DNA from: Aureobasidium sp. EXF-3400
Taxonomy: Eukaryota; Ascomycota; Dothideomycetes; Dothideales; Saccotheciaceae
Assembly: GCA_024195585.1 (NCBI GenBank)
Contig: SWBL01000037.1
Span: forward strand, 124,001 to 188,000
DNA: 64,000 bases
Reading direction: 5' to 3'
Part shown: piece after piece, positions 10,952 to 19,280 of the stretch
Position numbering within the stretch: position 1 is the stretch's first letter
Layout: each line of letters starts with the position of its first letter
Program-made: the position numbers and the translations under genes
The notes under the pieces: model-generated
The model's input: the letters and a program-made list of their open reading frames with translations, nothing else
What the model was told of the DNA's origin: nothing
Database searches by the model: none

Positions 10952-12426
10952 TTACTCCAGCTGAATAGTCGCCGCGAATGGCTGGTAATCCTCTTCTCCC
11001 TTCCATTGATCTTCGTACAGAGACTCGCCCATCTGGGATGCATCCATACCGATCATAACATCCCTATAGCAACCTTATTAGCTTCTGATGTTGATTTTTC
11101 TTGAATCACGACTTACTTGTCAGTTGCCAGAACTTCCCAGCCTGGAACACAATCGATCAGAGCGATGAGGATGTACGAGACACTGAATGCCCAGGTGAAT
11201 CCGATCAGTGCTTCCACAATCTGAACACCCAGCTGTCTTGCGTTGCCATCAAAGAAGACACCACCGACTATCTCGGTCGCTCCATCAAGAGCAGCGACTT
11301 CCTTTTGAGCAAACAGTCCGGTCGCGATGGTGCCCACGAAGCCACCAATACAGTGCGTAGCAAATGTATCGCCATTATCGACCCATTTCCATCGTCTTGC
11401 CATATCCGTGAACTTGATACGCAATGCCTGTCTCGACACAACAGCACCGACGATGCCGAAGAAAAATGCCGTGGCCATGTCGATGAACCCTGCTGATGGC
11501 GTTATCATGACCAATCCACTGATGGCGCCCAGGAATGTCGAATCCAGCGACCACTTTCCAGTCTCGTAGTAAGTCATGCAAGCCCAGGTCATTGCACCAG
11601 ACGCAGCGCACAGATTGGTCACACACATGGCCATCACAGACTTGAAGTTGAAGGCGAGCGTAGTGCCGGCATCAAACGCAAGCCAGGAGCCCCAGATGGT
11701 AACCAGAGCTAGCAGCTGACTCAACGTATTGTGGGGTTTGTGCAAGACCAGGTGTGCTGGTGTTCTTTCTGCCGATTTGCGCGAGCGGAAAAGCGGGTAC
11801 GAGAGGTATATACTGAGAGCTGTCGCGGTGGCTCCTGAACAGATGTGGACAGGAGTGCCGCCTGCAAAGTCAAGGACGCCTAGTTCTCCGAGGAAGCCAC
11901 CGCCCCAGACCATGTGTGCTAGTGGGCAGTAGACGAAGGTTGCCCAAAGCTGCGATCGTTGTCAGACTTCCTACTTCTGAACAGTGTCGCTAGAAGAAAC
12001 ACTTACGAAGATGAAAGGAATGAGAGGCATGAGCCTACCTCTTTCGCACGCACCCCCAATAGCGATAGCACAGACAGTAGCGCAGAAGATGAGTTGAAAC
12101 TCGCTAAACAAAATAGCAGGAATTGTGCCTACAGGCTCTGCCAAAACATTCAAGTGCATGAAATGCTTGAAGTCGCCGATGAAGCCATTGCCCTCTCCAT
12201 AAGCCAGTGAGTAGCCAAAGAGCCACCATTGTATCGTACAGACAGCGACAGCTAGCAAAGCTGGCATAAATGACGCCAGTCCACTGCGTCGTGTAGAGTA
12301 TCCAGAATATCCAAGACCCACGGCGGGAATGATTGGCCAGCAAAATACGCTGCAGACAAGAATGAATGCTGAGTCTGTCTTGTCACAGGCCTCCCAAGCC
12401 TTGAGAACTTCGGTGGCAGTGATCAT
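10952..12426 (-). CDS. Ammonium transporter (AMT/MEP family)
   Basis: Plasma-membrane ammonium transporter, about 454 aa. Exons 12007-12426, 11117-11949 and 10952-11063 join in phase; both introns have GTAAGT donors. The first exon covers helices 1-4 (WWLFGYSLAYGEG). The second has the family signature LDFAGGTPVHICSG, the pore-region stretches THCIGGFVGTIATGLFA and SGLVMITPSAGFID, and about seven more membrane segments. The last exon encodes a cytoplasmic tail DVMIGMDASQMGESLYEDQW that matches the usual MEP tail pattern, which is why I extended past the stop that directly follows ATDK in unspliced DNA. The tail normally gates trimer activity. GATA sites 100-135 bp upstream suggest nitrogen control. 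Confidence 0.9.
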
Positions 12427-12525
12427 CTTGGGTGGTAAGCGAAGTACGGTTTTTGTAACTTTTGTTGCGAACTCATGCTTTCGAGCACCTTGATGTATTT
12501 ATGTTCCCCAGAGCCACAGACATGG

Positions 12526-12562
12526 AGATAAAAGAAGTGTGGGGCTGCGAGATAGCGATAAG
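12526..12562 (+). promoter_or_regulatory. Triple GATA site ahead of ammonium transporter
   Basis: AGATAA (12526-12531), AGATAG (12550-12555) and CGATAA (12556-12561) stand within 37 bp, about 100-135 bp upstream of the transporter ATG. Closely paired GATA sites are preferred by AreA-type factors. The sites are seen; the regulation is inferred. Confidence 0.5.
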
Positions 12563-12909
12563 GTTGGTGGTCAGAAAGATTTCCCTTTTGGGTATGTATC
12601 TTGGCCGGGGTCGGAGAGGGTCATTCAACTTCCTTCTTCATGAAGATCAAATGCCGTGGAGGAGAGATGTCCATGGTTCTTGCAAAAATCGCAGCTCCAA
12701 TGCTCAAGAACCGCGCTGAATTGCATGACTGTCTGGATGTCGGGCAGGGGATTATCCTTCGAAAAATCACGGACTTATTGCAGGAACTGCAGATCCATCT
12801 CATGTAGTCAGCGCTTTCACATGCAAAATTTTGCTTCAGACCAGATTCTATATGTTTGTGTGCTAAACTATGTAACGCGTGCAGCTATAAAAATGCACAA
12901 TGCTATGGG

Positions 12910-13100
12910 ACATCATGTGTCGAGGACGCATCAGGACGACGGCAGTAGCCTCAGGCTCCAGGTTTCGTGCTTGCACTTTGAGGCTTCGCGTGCTCCATCA
13001 GATCACTCTTTCCTCCTTGCTGATCTGAACTCTTCCCATTCTCGCCTCATCCCAACTCAACTCATTCCATCATCCCCTACCAACTCATTCCATCATCGAG
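12910..13100 (+). repeat. Left arm of an inverted repeat
   Basis: Contains CATCATGTGTCG, GTAGCCTCAGGC, TGCACTTTGAGGCTTCG, GATCACTCTTTCCTCC and TCATCCCAACTCAA in order. The same blocks occur in reverse complement at 13680-13945. Identity is clear in blocks but the spacing differs, so the arms are old. Confidence 0.6.
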
Positions 13101-13370
13101 CATCTGTGAAGCGATTGTCGTTGGGGATGGGTCTCTCGATACCGACCTTGGTGACCTTGTACAGATTGACTCAACATGACCACCAACAACACCCAAACAA
13201 GAAGCAAGCTCGGAGCAAGTTACAAGCAAGGTATTAGGGTAACATCTTGCCAACAAAGAGACCGTCGGAAGTGAAGTCCGAATCGAAGAGCCAGAGGTTG
13301 TATGGGGTCGAACATTAGTGGTCGAAGCCAGGGTCGAGAGCGGTGTCCTTAGAGTGTCAGCGCCAATCAG

Positions 13371-13430
13371 GGCCGAACGTGGTGGTTAGCCACAGCGTAG
13401 TACGTCGAACATACACAGCTTGCTCGGCCC
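13371..13430 (+). repeat. 60-bp direct repeat, copy 1
   Basis: Begins GGCCGAACGTGGTGGTTAGC and ends CAGCTTGCTCGGCCC. It is nearly identical to 13469-13528, with about three differences. Confidence 0.85.
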
Positions 13431-13468
13431 AGACATCCAGGAACCAAGATTGGAGATGATGTGGCCTA

Positions 13469-13528
13469 GGCCGAACGTGGTGGTTAACCACAGCTCAGTA
13501 CGTCGAACATACACAGCTTGCTCGGCCC
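13469..13528 (+). repeat. 60-bp direct repeat, copy 2
   Basis: Second copy of the 60-bp unit, offset by 98 bp from the first. Both ends carry GGCCGA / TCGGCC, an imperfect short inverted repeat, so the unit itself could fold. Confidence 0.85.
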
Positions 13529-13679
13529 ATGAGAGGCTCCTCGACGAGAATAAAGCACAAGGCCAGATGGAAGTGGAAGAGTTGAGGAACGTGGATGAAA
13601 TGATGCCCGATGGTGCTGGTTGAACGAGGCTTGACTGGTCATGACCTGGAAGGGCAAGGACGGCGTTCGGGATGGCGGC

Positions 13680-13945
13680 GAGGAAATCGACGTGATTGAT
13701 GGCAGAGCAGAAGGATGAATCGAGATGTATGGTGATGGATTGGGTTGGTAGGGTTGATGGGATCAGCTGAGATGGGATGGATTGAGTTGGGATGAGATGA
13801 GATTGGATGAACTGAAATGAGAAGGAATGCACTGAGATAGGAGGGAGGAAAGAGTGATCTTTCCTCCCTCGAAGCCTCAAAGTGCAGGCACGAAGCCTGA
13901 GGCAACTACCATTATCCTTACGCGTTCGCGACACATGACACATCG
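13680..13945 (-). repeat. Right arm of an inverted repeat
   Basis: On the minus strand it reads CATGTGTCGCGAACGC, GTTGCCTCAGGC, TGCACTTTGAGGCTTCG, GATCACTCTTTCCTCC, TCATCCCAACTCAA, matching the arm at 12910-13100. It is longer because of extra TCCATCC/CAACTC-rich simple sequence. Confidence 0.6.
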
Positions 13946-14028
13946 ATTGCAATTCCAGAAGTCACAAAACTCCTTCATATGGTTTATTATGTCTTAAATT
14001 TCTCAGCTGGTTATCTCCTCTTCGTTGC

Positions 14029-14042
14029 TACGGTCAACATAT
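14029..14042 (+). repeat. 14-bp motif copy 1
   Basis: TACGGTCAACATAT, forward; next bases GGTTTTTC. Confidence 0.9.
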
Positions 14043-14104
14043 GGTTTTTCTTGTTTGGGTGAATACGATCAGCTGTGGCTACTATTACAAGCATGGACTT
14101 TCCG

Positions 14105-14187
14105 GCCATCAGCAGAAAGCATGACTTCGCAATCAAGTCTCTCTTCGATTCTGCTGAGACTTGCTTCCAAAGTCATGCTTTGATGGC
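14105..14187. ncRNA. Long imperfect hairpin, possible small-RNA precursor
   Basis: Three stems stack in one 83-nt fold: GCCATC (14105-14110) with GATGGC (14182-14187), AAAGCATGACTT (14116-14127) with AAGTCATGCTTT (14170-14181), and CAAGTCTC (14134-14141) with GAGACTTG (14156-14163). A symmetric 6/6 internal loop separates the inner stems, a 5-nt bulge the outer ones, and the terminal loop is 14 nt. GGCTAC near 14077 and GTAGCC near 14198 could extend it. The stems are exact; that it is transcribed is speculation. It could instead be the palindromic core of a mobile element. Confidence 0.35.
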
Positions 14188-14205
14188 TAGTATCGTTGTA
14201 GCCAT

Positions 14206-14219
14206 TACGGTCAACATAT
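14206..14219 (+). repeat. 14-bp motif copy 2
   Basis: TACGGTCAACATAT, forward; followed by AAC, so the match to copy 3 in inverse orientation extends to 17 bp. Confidence 0.9.
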
Positions 14220-14485
14220 AACATCATATCGCTTCAGGTAAGTGACATTGGTCGTGGCTTCGATCACAATATTCATAGCAATGCTGCATTCTGCTATATA
14301 TCTTCACGATCTGTGCCTCTATGATCATCATTTTCTTTCCTACCCATTCTGGAGTTTGAACAAGAAGAACGCCATTCTTAATTCTAGCCTCCATGTCTCA
14401 GAGAGCTTTGGATGATATCTCGGGAAATGCTCAAGCTTTATCTCTTCGAACACTACAACGTGCATCTGCCTGTAAGGAAAGGGTT

Positions 14486-14499
14486 ATATGTTGACCGTA
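14486..14499 (-). repeat. 14-bp motif copy 3
   Basis: TACGGTCAACATAT on the minus strand, followed there by AACCC. With copy 2 it bounds a 294-bp segment with 17-bp inverted ends. Confidence 0.9.
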
Positions 14500-14927
14500 G
14501 ATGACTAGATATATTTCCGCTAGGTAATACAGTTCTCCAAAATTTCTTGTACCATTTATAGTTCAAGGTCGGAGTCTTCTGAATTGTCTGTCTATCCTTT
14601 CTTCAACATGCTAGCTTGGGCTAGTCTACATCGAAGCGGTCAGCCGAGATTTTTCTTCTATCTGCTAGAAGTTTAATGCTTCGGGAGTCATATCACATAG
14701 CGTATAGAAAATCTCAGTGTCCCGAATGATCGATTCAATATGCCTAATATTGTTTCTCTGGTTTTCTGCTCTTTCTATCAACAGTGTACTGTGTTTTTTC
14801 AATAGCCAAAGTTTAGGGATATCCACAAGATTATAGAAAGCAAGTTATAATCAAATACGGAGAAGCATGATTGTAGCTTGGATATCTAGTAACGCTATCT
14901 TCTTTATCATATTTGATGCTTGTGCAC

Positions 14928-14941
14928 TACGGTCAACATAT
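14928..14941 (+). repeat. 14-bp motif copy 4
   Basis: TACGGTCAACATAT, forward; followed by AACCACTG. Confidence 0.9.
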
Positions 14942-15055
14942 AACCACTGATCATATATTTATTAATTCCGCTGCACTGCCGATCGTAGGACAGTTTAGCT
15001 GCCACCAGGTCTGGATACTAAGAGCGTTATGCGAAACACTGCTTGCAAGATACTT

Positions 15056-15069
15056 TACGGTCAACATAT
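15056..15069 (+). repeat. 14-bp motif copy 5
   Basis: TACGGTCAACATAT, forward; followed by CGACATAT. It starts 128 bp after copy 4. Confidence 0.9.
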
Positions 15070-15402
15070 CGACATATAGAGATCAGAAAGAAGTTACAAC
15101 ATATTTTGATAGCATCAAGTCTTCATCTCTTCCAATAGGATCGAACTTTCCGATAGATCCCTGCGCCGTTTGTGTGGTATTCTTGTGGTATTCTTCCTAT
15201 CTCCAGAAGACGAACATGTTTCTGAAAACCGCATATGGTAAGAAAGTACTTTCAGACCAATAGTCCTTGGAATTGTTTGTCTTTGACGTTCTTTTACATC
15301 TGCAATCGATTTCGGACCCTACGCGACCAATAACTATAAAGAGGTATTTGAGACCTTCTTTCTCTTTTTGAAATCATACTCCATCTAGGGCCCAAAGGGC
15401 GC

Positions 15403-15864
15403 CATGCCGGATAAACTATGGAGTAGTTGTCGACGTCCGAGAGGTCGGCCTCTGGGGGAGATGGGAAGAAGGCGTCAGCATTCGCCTCCCTCCCGGGAGG
15501 TGATCGTCTGACCTCCTACCTCCAGGTCTGGCGTGAAGACTATTTGAGACCTTCTCCATGCTTGTTTGAAACTTTCTCCGTGCTTGTCCAGCAGATCCAG
15601 AAGATCCCAAAGCCCTCTCCCCGATGGGAAGCGCTTGACGATCTCAAGAATCTTCGGGCATATCTAGAGAACTCCACTGTAGGCGGGAAGGTTCACGGAT
15701 CCAGTCGAGCATCCCGACCGTCGGCTTACCCACAATCTCGCTCGAACTTTTACAAGTCATCCGTATCTGCTATCGGAATTGCCAGTATGACCTCCAACTC
15801 TTACTATCAGCGCAGAACTCTTGAAGAGGGGAGGTGCGGGATCGTGCGGCGGCCGGAGAAGTAG
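15403..15864 (+). pseudogene. GC-richer open frame, possible gene relic
   Basis: Not recognised. A 145-codon open frame (15427-15864, no ATG at its start) encodes a protein-like stretch around LTSYLQVWREDYLRPSPCLF and PRWEALDDLKNLRAYLENS. It stands out from the AT-rich surroundings by base composition. An ATG at 15403 opens another frame that stops soon unless spliced. It lies between motif copies 5 and 6. It may be a decayed gene or captured cargo; coding status is unproven. Confidence 0.25.
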
Positions 15865-15991
15865 ACAAAGCGAGTTCGATTGTGCGGCGGCCGGCATTGT
15901 GCACAACATTGCTTTTGACAGACCACCATCCGAATGATGGCGAGGCGCGCGATCGGAGACTCGAAGACTGACAAACTGTGCTTGCCCAGCC

Positions 15992-16005
15992 ATATGTTGA
16001 CCGTT
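15992..16005 (-). repeat. 14-bp motif copy 6
   Basis: AACGGTCAACATAT on the minus strand; the only copy with a changed first base. Confidence 0.85.
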
Positions 16006-16100
16006 ACTATTTTGCATACTTGTCTTCCTCTCCCTTCACATCCATGTTCCTGTGACTTGTGCCCAGAATTCCGGTCTGTTGATAAATCCGCATAAGTCTT

Positions 16101-16114
16101 ATATGTTGACCGTA
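16101..16114 (-). repeat. 14-bp motif copy 7
   Basis: TACGGTCAACATAT on the minus strand, 109 bp from copy 6. Confidence 0.9.
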
Positions 16115-16183
16115 AACGTGTGCGAGCACCCTCGAACCAGCAGCAAGGTCCAGCAGCCAGATCCTCGATCCACGATCCGCCAG

Positions 16184-16540
16184 TCAGGTATTTTTCTTAT
16201 ATGTTGACCGTAACTGACTACTACCAAATTCGAAGAATACACTTATCTCTACATGCTCCTTGCCATCCTTACATTGATATCGTCTCCATCTCCATCTCCA
16301 TCCCATACTTGCACCAGGGCGCTCATATTTCTTGGAGGCAGGAATGGTAGGCTTGGGTGATTTTGCTGCTTCTGCTTCGGCGGCGGCCTTTTCTTTCTTG
16401 TCTCTTGGGATCCGGTCCCGGGCTTCACGCCCACGCCTCTCCTTCTTACGAGTTTCCTGATCTTTGGTCTCCTTGTTCTTGAGCTCACGCTCTCTTGCTT
16501 CTCTTTCGCGGGCTTCCTTCTCACGGTGCTTGCCTGACAT
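16184..16540 (-). CDS. Small highly charged protein, uncertain
   Basis: 118-codon frame from ATG 16540. The first 70 residues are almost all K, E and R (EKEAREREARERELKNKETK), a probable single charged helix or coiled coil; a Trp/Arg run (WRWRWRR) follows. No known domain. A GTAAGG donor near 16250 and a TAG acceptor could replace the end of the frame, and the spliced version would read straight through motif copies 8 and 7. It may be a real small gene or a fortuitous frame in the repeat island. Confidence 0.3.
   Translation of the reverse strand: MSGKHREKEAREREARERELKNKETKDQETRKKERRGREARDRIPRDKKEKAAAEAEAAKSPKPTIPASKKYERPGASMGWRWRWRRYQCKDGKEHVEISVFFEFGSSQLRSTYKKNT
16199..16212 (-). repeat. 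14-bp motif copy 8
   Basis: TACGGTCAACATAT on the minus strand, 98 bp from copy 7. Confidence 0.9.
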
Positions 16541-16705
16541 TCTCCTTTCTATTTCGCTCTACAAGTGTTGGCGGAACCGAGAGCTAGTTATTAGCACCTT
16601 AGCCACGTTTAACCTTTCCAGAGATGTCTGATAGCAATGACATCTGGCTTCCGCATCCTTCTAGCGCAGTCATACTATACAACGAGTTCTATCAGGTTGT
16701 AAATC

Positions 16706-16719
16706 TACGGTCAACATAT
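16706..16719 (+). repeat. 14-bp motif copy 9
   Basis: TACGGTCAACATAT, forward; followed by AAAAAAC. Confidence 0.9.
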
Positions 16720-16912
16720 AAAAAACTACAGAAAGCGTAAGGTTTTGTAATGTGAAAGCTACTTGGAAAACCAATGGAGGATAAGCATTAAATGTTCTCT
16801 TGATCAGAAAGGCGATACTGTGATAATGGAATTGCAACATGGTTTTATAGAAGGCAAGTCTGTCTTGTTTTTCATCGGAGCTAGAGCAATGACACAGACT
16901 ATATACGCGTTT

Positions 16913-18166
16913 TTACTCTAGCACCATATAGAGTATATCCCTTCTTCTCTGCTGCTTGTAGAAGTCACGTTGATCCTTGATCATCCTATTCCCCGCTAAG
17001 AAGGCACTGTTAGGTGCAGGGTACCACATATTGCGCGTCTTAGTAACAGCCGGATGGCCATCACTACGTTGACTCACGAGCGCAAGATGACCCCCGAAAA
17101 GTTCCTTCGTGGGGAAGCCCACATCACATGGAGCACAGACGTAAGGAGAGCCGATACGAGACATCATGTCCTCGTGGTCATCGGCTAGATGAACAAGCGC
17201 GCCGATGATGTCCGGGAAGCTTATATCATTGCACTGCTTACATGTCTTGATATCGTCGGAGAGAGCGTTGCTGTCTTCACAAGAAGACTGTTGGATGTGG
17301 CGATGAAGTGCGAAGTCGTTTAAGAAACCCTTCTGGCATCCAACAGGACATACATGCGTGTTCTGTTGATAGAAGTAGTCGGTATGAAGGGCGTCATCCA
17401 AGTGCTTGTAGAACTTTTCAGTTGTCCATGCTTCGTTGATTGCTTGCTCGCATCCATTGACTGGACATGAGTATACCATGCCGCTGGTCGTACCGGCATA
17501 GTCATTGGCAGTTAGACGATTAACTGCCTTGTTTGACACAATCAAATTCGTAGGAGCAGCAGATCCGAACGTGATGATTGGAGCAACTGTGCCTTGAGAA
17601 GGAACAGCCGTGGTTGGAATTGGGTTTGCTGGAGTCATGGCTACAGAAGCTACCGAACCTCTTATAGGAACTCCGGCTGCGGCTGGGAGGGCTGACTGTA
17701 AAGCAACGGAAGAGACCTTATCCGTGTTCTTGGGTGTAGTAGAACCAGATTCTTCAGACTCTGATGGAACTTGTCTTCTACGTTTTGTTCCGTGAATGAA
17801 ATCCAGGATAGGGATTCCTTCATGATCATCATCGTCGGAGTTGCGCACATCATGAGATTGTTGAAGGTCTTGTTGAGAGTGCCGAACTTCAGTCTGAGGC
17901 TCGTCAGCGTGTTCTTGAGACTGTTCGGCTTGCTGACGAGGTTCTTCGACTGTGGCTTGAGGCTCCTCGGCGTGCACAGGAGATTGCTGCACGTGCTCTG
18001 GAGATTGCTGAGCGCGGCCGTGAGGTCCATCGACTGTAGATTGAGGCTCCTCGGCGTGTTCTTCAGACTCTTAGGCTTGCTGACGAGGCTCGTCGGCGTG
18101 TTCTTCAGAATGTTCGGCCTGCTGACGAGGTTGTTCGGCTGTAGTCCGAGGTTCTTCGTGCAATTG
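16913..18166 (-). pseudogene. C2H2-type zinc-finger gene with heptad repeats, disrupted
   Basis: The open frame 16913-17992 encodes a disordered Ser/Ala/Pro-rich middle and a C-terminal half with Cys/His pairs of C2H2 type: YSCPVNGCEQAINEAW..FYKHLDDALHTDYF, HVCPVGCQKGFLNDFALHRHI, KTCKQCNDISFPDIIGALVH and YVCAPCDVGFPTKELFGGHLA. Its N-terminal part is a run of 7-residue units such as EEPRQQA, EQSQEHA, DEPQTEV and QQSPEHV. The frame has no ATG before the finger region. Upstream the heptads go on to 18166 but are cut by an in-frame TAA at 18071-18073, and a TAG stands at 18167-18169. So either the gene is broken or an exon border was missed. Probably a nucleic-acid-binding protein by fold. Confidence 0.55.
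17860..18166 (-). repeat. 21/42-bp tandem repeat coding for heptads
   Basis: The DNA unit is 42 bp (two heptads), of the form CCTCGTCAGCAAGCCGAA followed by a GAAGAACACGCCGACGAG half. About fourteen heptads can be counted. All units keep the frame, but one has TAA where its sisters have GAA. Confidence 0.7.
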
Positions 18167-18334
18167 CTAAGCTGTCGAGGGTCGAAAGCCGCGTGCGTTA
18201 ATGAGAGCTTAAATGAGAGGCGTTGGTGCGGGTGAAAGAGGCTGTGAAGTATCTCTCAATGCTTGCAGGCGAGGACCAAGTACTGAAGATTGCGGCGCAA
18301 AAGTGAGGTAGCTTTACTCATAATTAGTGGCGAA

Positions 18335-18592
18335 CTAAAGATGGATTGAGTGTACTGACCGATGTTCGAGGCAAGTGGCGCGCACAGCTCTGGCCATTCT
18401 TTGTGTTTGTCCGTAGTTGCCTTCGAATCCTTGAGTGAGGAGTTCCTCAGCGACGTCGGTCCAACTGCGAAGCTGGTCATTTGACAAGTGAGGATTGAGG
18501 CGCATCAGCCACTCTCCCTCACGCTGTTGACGCTGTGATAAAGTGCGCTCAGCATTGGAGCGCGCAATGCTGTGTGGATCGAAGGGATCCAT
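18335..18592 (-). CDS. Small unknown protein or first exon
   Basis: ATG 18592 opens MDPFDPHSIARSNAERTLSQ, then a helical, well-structured stretch WLMRLNPHLSNDQLRSWTDV..GNYGQTQRMARAVRATCLEHR. I do not recognise the family. A GTCAGT sequence after LEHR could be a donor with an acceptor CAG near 18289, in which case this is the first exon of a longer gene, perhaps of the disrupted zinc-finger gene downstream on the same strand; I could not make the phases agree. Unspliced it ends at 18335 with 85 aa. Motif copies 10-12 lie 166-400 bp upstream. Confidence 0.4.
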   Translation of the reverse strand: MDPFDPHSIARSNAERTLSQRQQREGEWLMRLNPHLSNDQLRSWTDVAEELLTQGFEGNYGQTQRMARAVRATCLEHRSVHSIHL

Positions 18593-18757
18593 GATGTAAA
18601 AGTAAAGAGCTAGAAGGCTGTGAAGATTCGTGAGGGGGAGAGAGAAAGGAATGATGTTGATGGGAAGAGAAGAGAGAAAGGAAGAAAGTGATGAGTCGCG
18701 CGTATGTGAAGTGGCGGAGTTGATGCAACTTGATAAGAAATTTGATGGCTCAAGAAG

Positions 18758-18771
18758 ATATGTTGACCGTA
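18758..18771 (-). repeat. 14-bp motif copy 10
   Basis: TACGGTCAACATAT on the minus strand, followed there by CTTCTTG. Confidence 0.9.
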
Positions 18772-18866
18772 AGTATTTGCTTGAACCTCTTCCTCTTCGC
18801 ATGCTTTCTGTGCAGGAATCAGAAGCAGTGCATCGTCAATGCGTGCTAGGGTGTTTTGCAAGATTG

Positions 18867-18880
18867 ATATGTTGACCGTA
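18867..18880 (-). repeat. 14-bp motif copy 11
   Basis: TACGGTCAACATAT on the minus strand, 109 bp from copy 10. Confidence 0.9.
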
Positions 18881-18981
18881 GATGTGCTCTACACCTCTGC
18901 CACCATAAAGATCCAGATGTGGATATCTCCCACGAGCAAACCGACGGTCGAGCACTACACTGCAGGACCCATGGAAGTTCT

Positions 18982-18995
18982 ATATGTTGACCGTA
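18982..18995 (-). repeat. 14-bp motif copy 12
   Basis: TACGGTCAACATAT on the minus strand, 115 bp from copy 11. Confidence 0.9.
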
Positions 18996-19280
18996 CATAG
19001 ATTGGCGATCTTCTTTTGTTGGATCCCACAAGTCTTGGTCGATGAATGGCAGAGCCTCTTCAAGATATATACATAGATTGTGCATCAGTATTCATCCTAG
19101 GCAAGACTCGCCGGAGAAGATAGTATCTGCGGGTTCAGCTGTAGATAAGGCTCTTCGGCGTGCTCGTGTCATTTCCCGGTTGCTGAGAGTCGAAAGTTGC
19201 GTGCTCTAGCTGATTTTCGTGTCCATCCGAAAGTGCACTTGAAAACCCTGGGAAAGGGATGCCAGAAAGCTTTCAAGTGT

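Larger units (their letters stand above)
12563..13970. repeat. Gene-free block with inverted and direct repeats
   Basis: I see no intact gene. The block contains two diverged inverted arms (about 12910-13100 and 13680-13945) and a 60-bp direct repeat, each listed separately. Short open frames on both strands read Ser/His/Ile-rich and look like non-coding DNA. It has the look of a decayed mobile element or duplicated promoter, but I recognise no transposase. Confidence 0.45.
13971..16183. other. Gene-poor AT-rich tract with motif copies
   Basis: From 13.97 to about 15.4 kb the DNA is visibly AT-rich with no convincing gene. It carries motif copies and a long hairpin. From 15.4 to 15.96 kb base composition turns GC-richer and an open frame appears, listed separately as a possible relic. 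Confidence 0.5.
18593..19280. other. Intergenic with three motif copies
   Basis: Between the small gene start and the F-box gene stop. Apart from motif copies 10-12 I see nothing supportable. Confidence 0.4.

Noticed and set aside
12563..13970. Protein-coding genes within the inverted-repeat arms
   Set aside because: Frames of up to 190 codons exist on both strands, but they are Ser/His/Pro/Ile-rich simple sequence derived from TCCATCC and CAACTC runs, with no ATG-initiated conserved segment.
17920..17992. Start of the zinc-finger protein at 17992
   Set aside because: The codon there is GTG, which is not a normal start in fungal nuclear genes; the frame is open at its 5' end instead.
14029..18995. 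Motif island as a CRISPR-like array
   Set aside because: Repeat of 14 bp is too short, copies occur on both strands, spacing is mostly irregular, there are no cas genes, and the organism is a fungus.
14029..18995. Motif as target site of a Starship-type giant element (TTAC-N7-A pattern)
   Set aside because: The motif fits that pattern only where a T precedes it, which is the case in 5 of 12 copies, and no tyrosine-recombinase captain gene is visible in the window.
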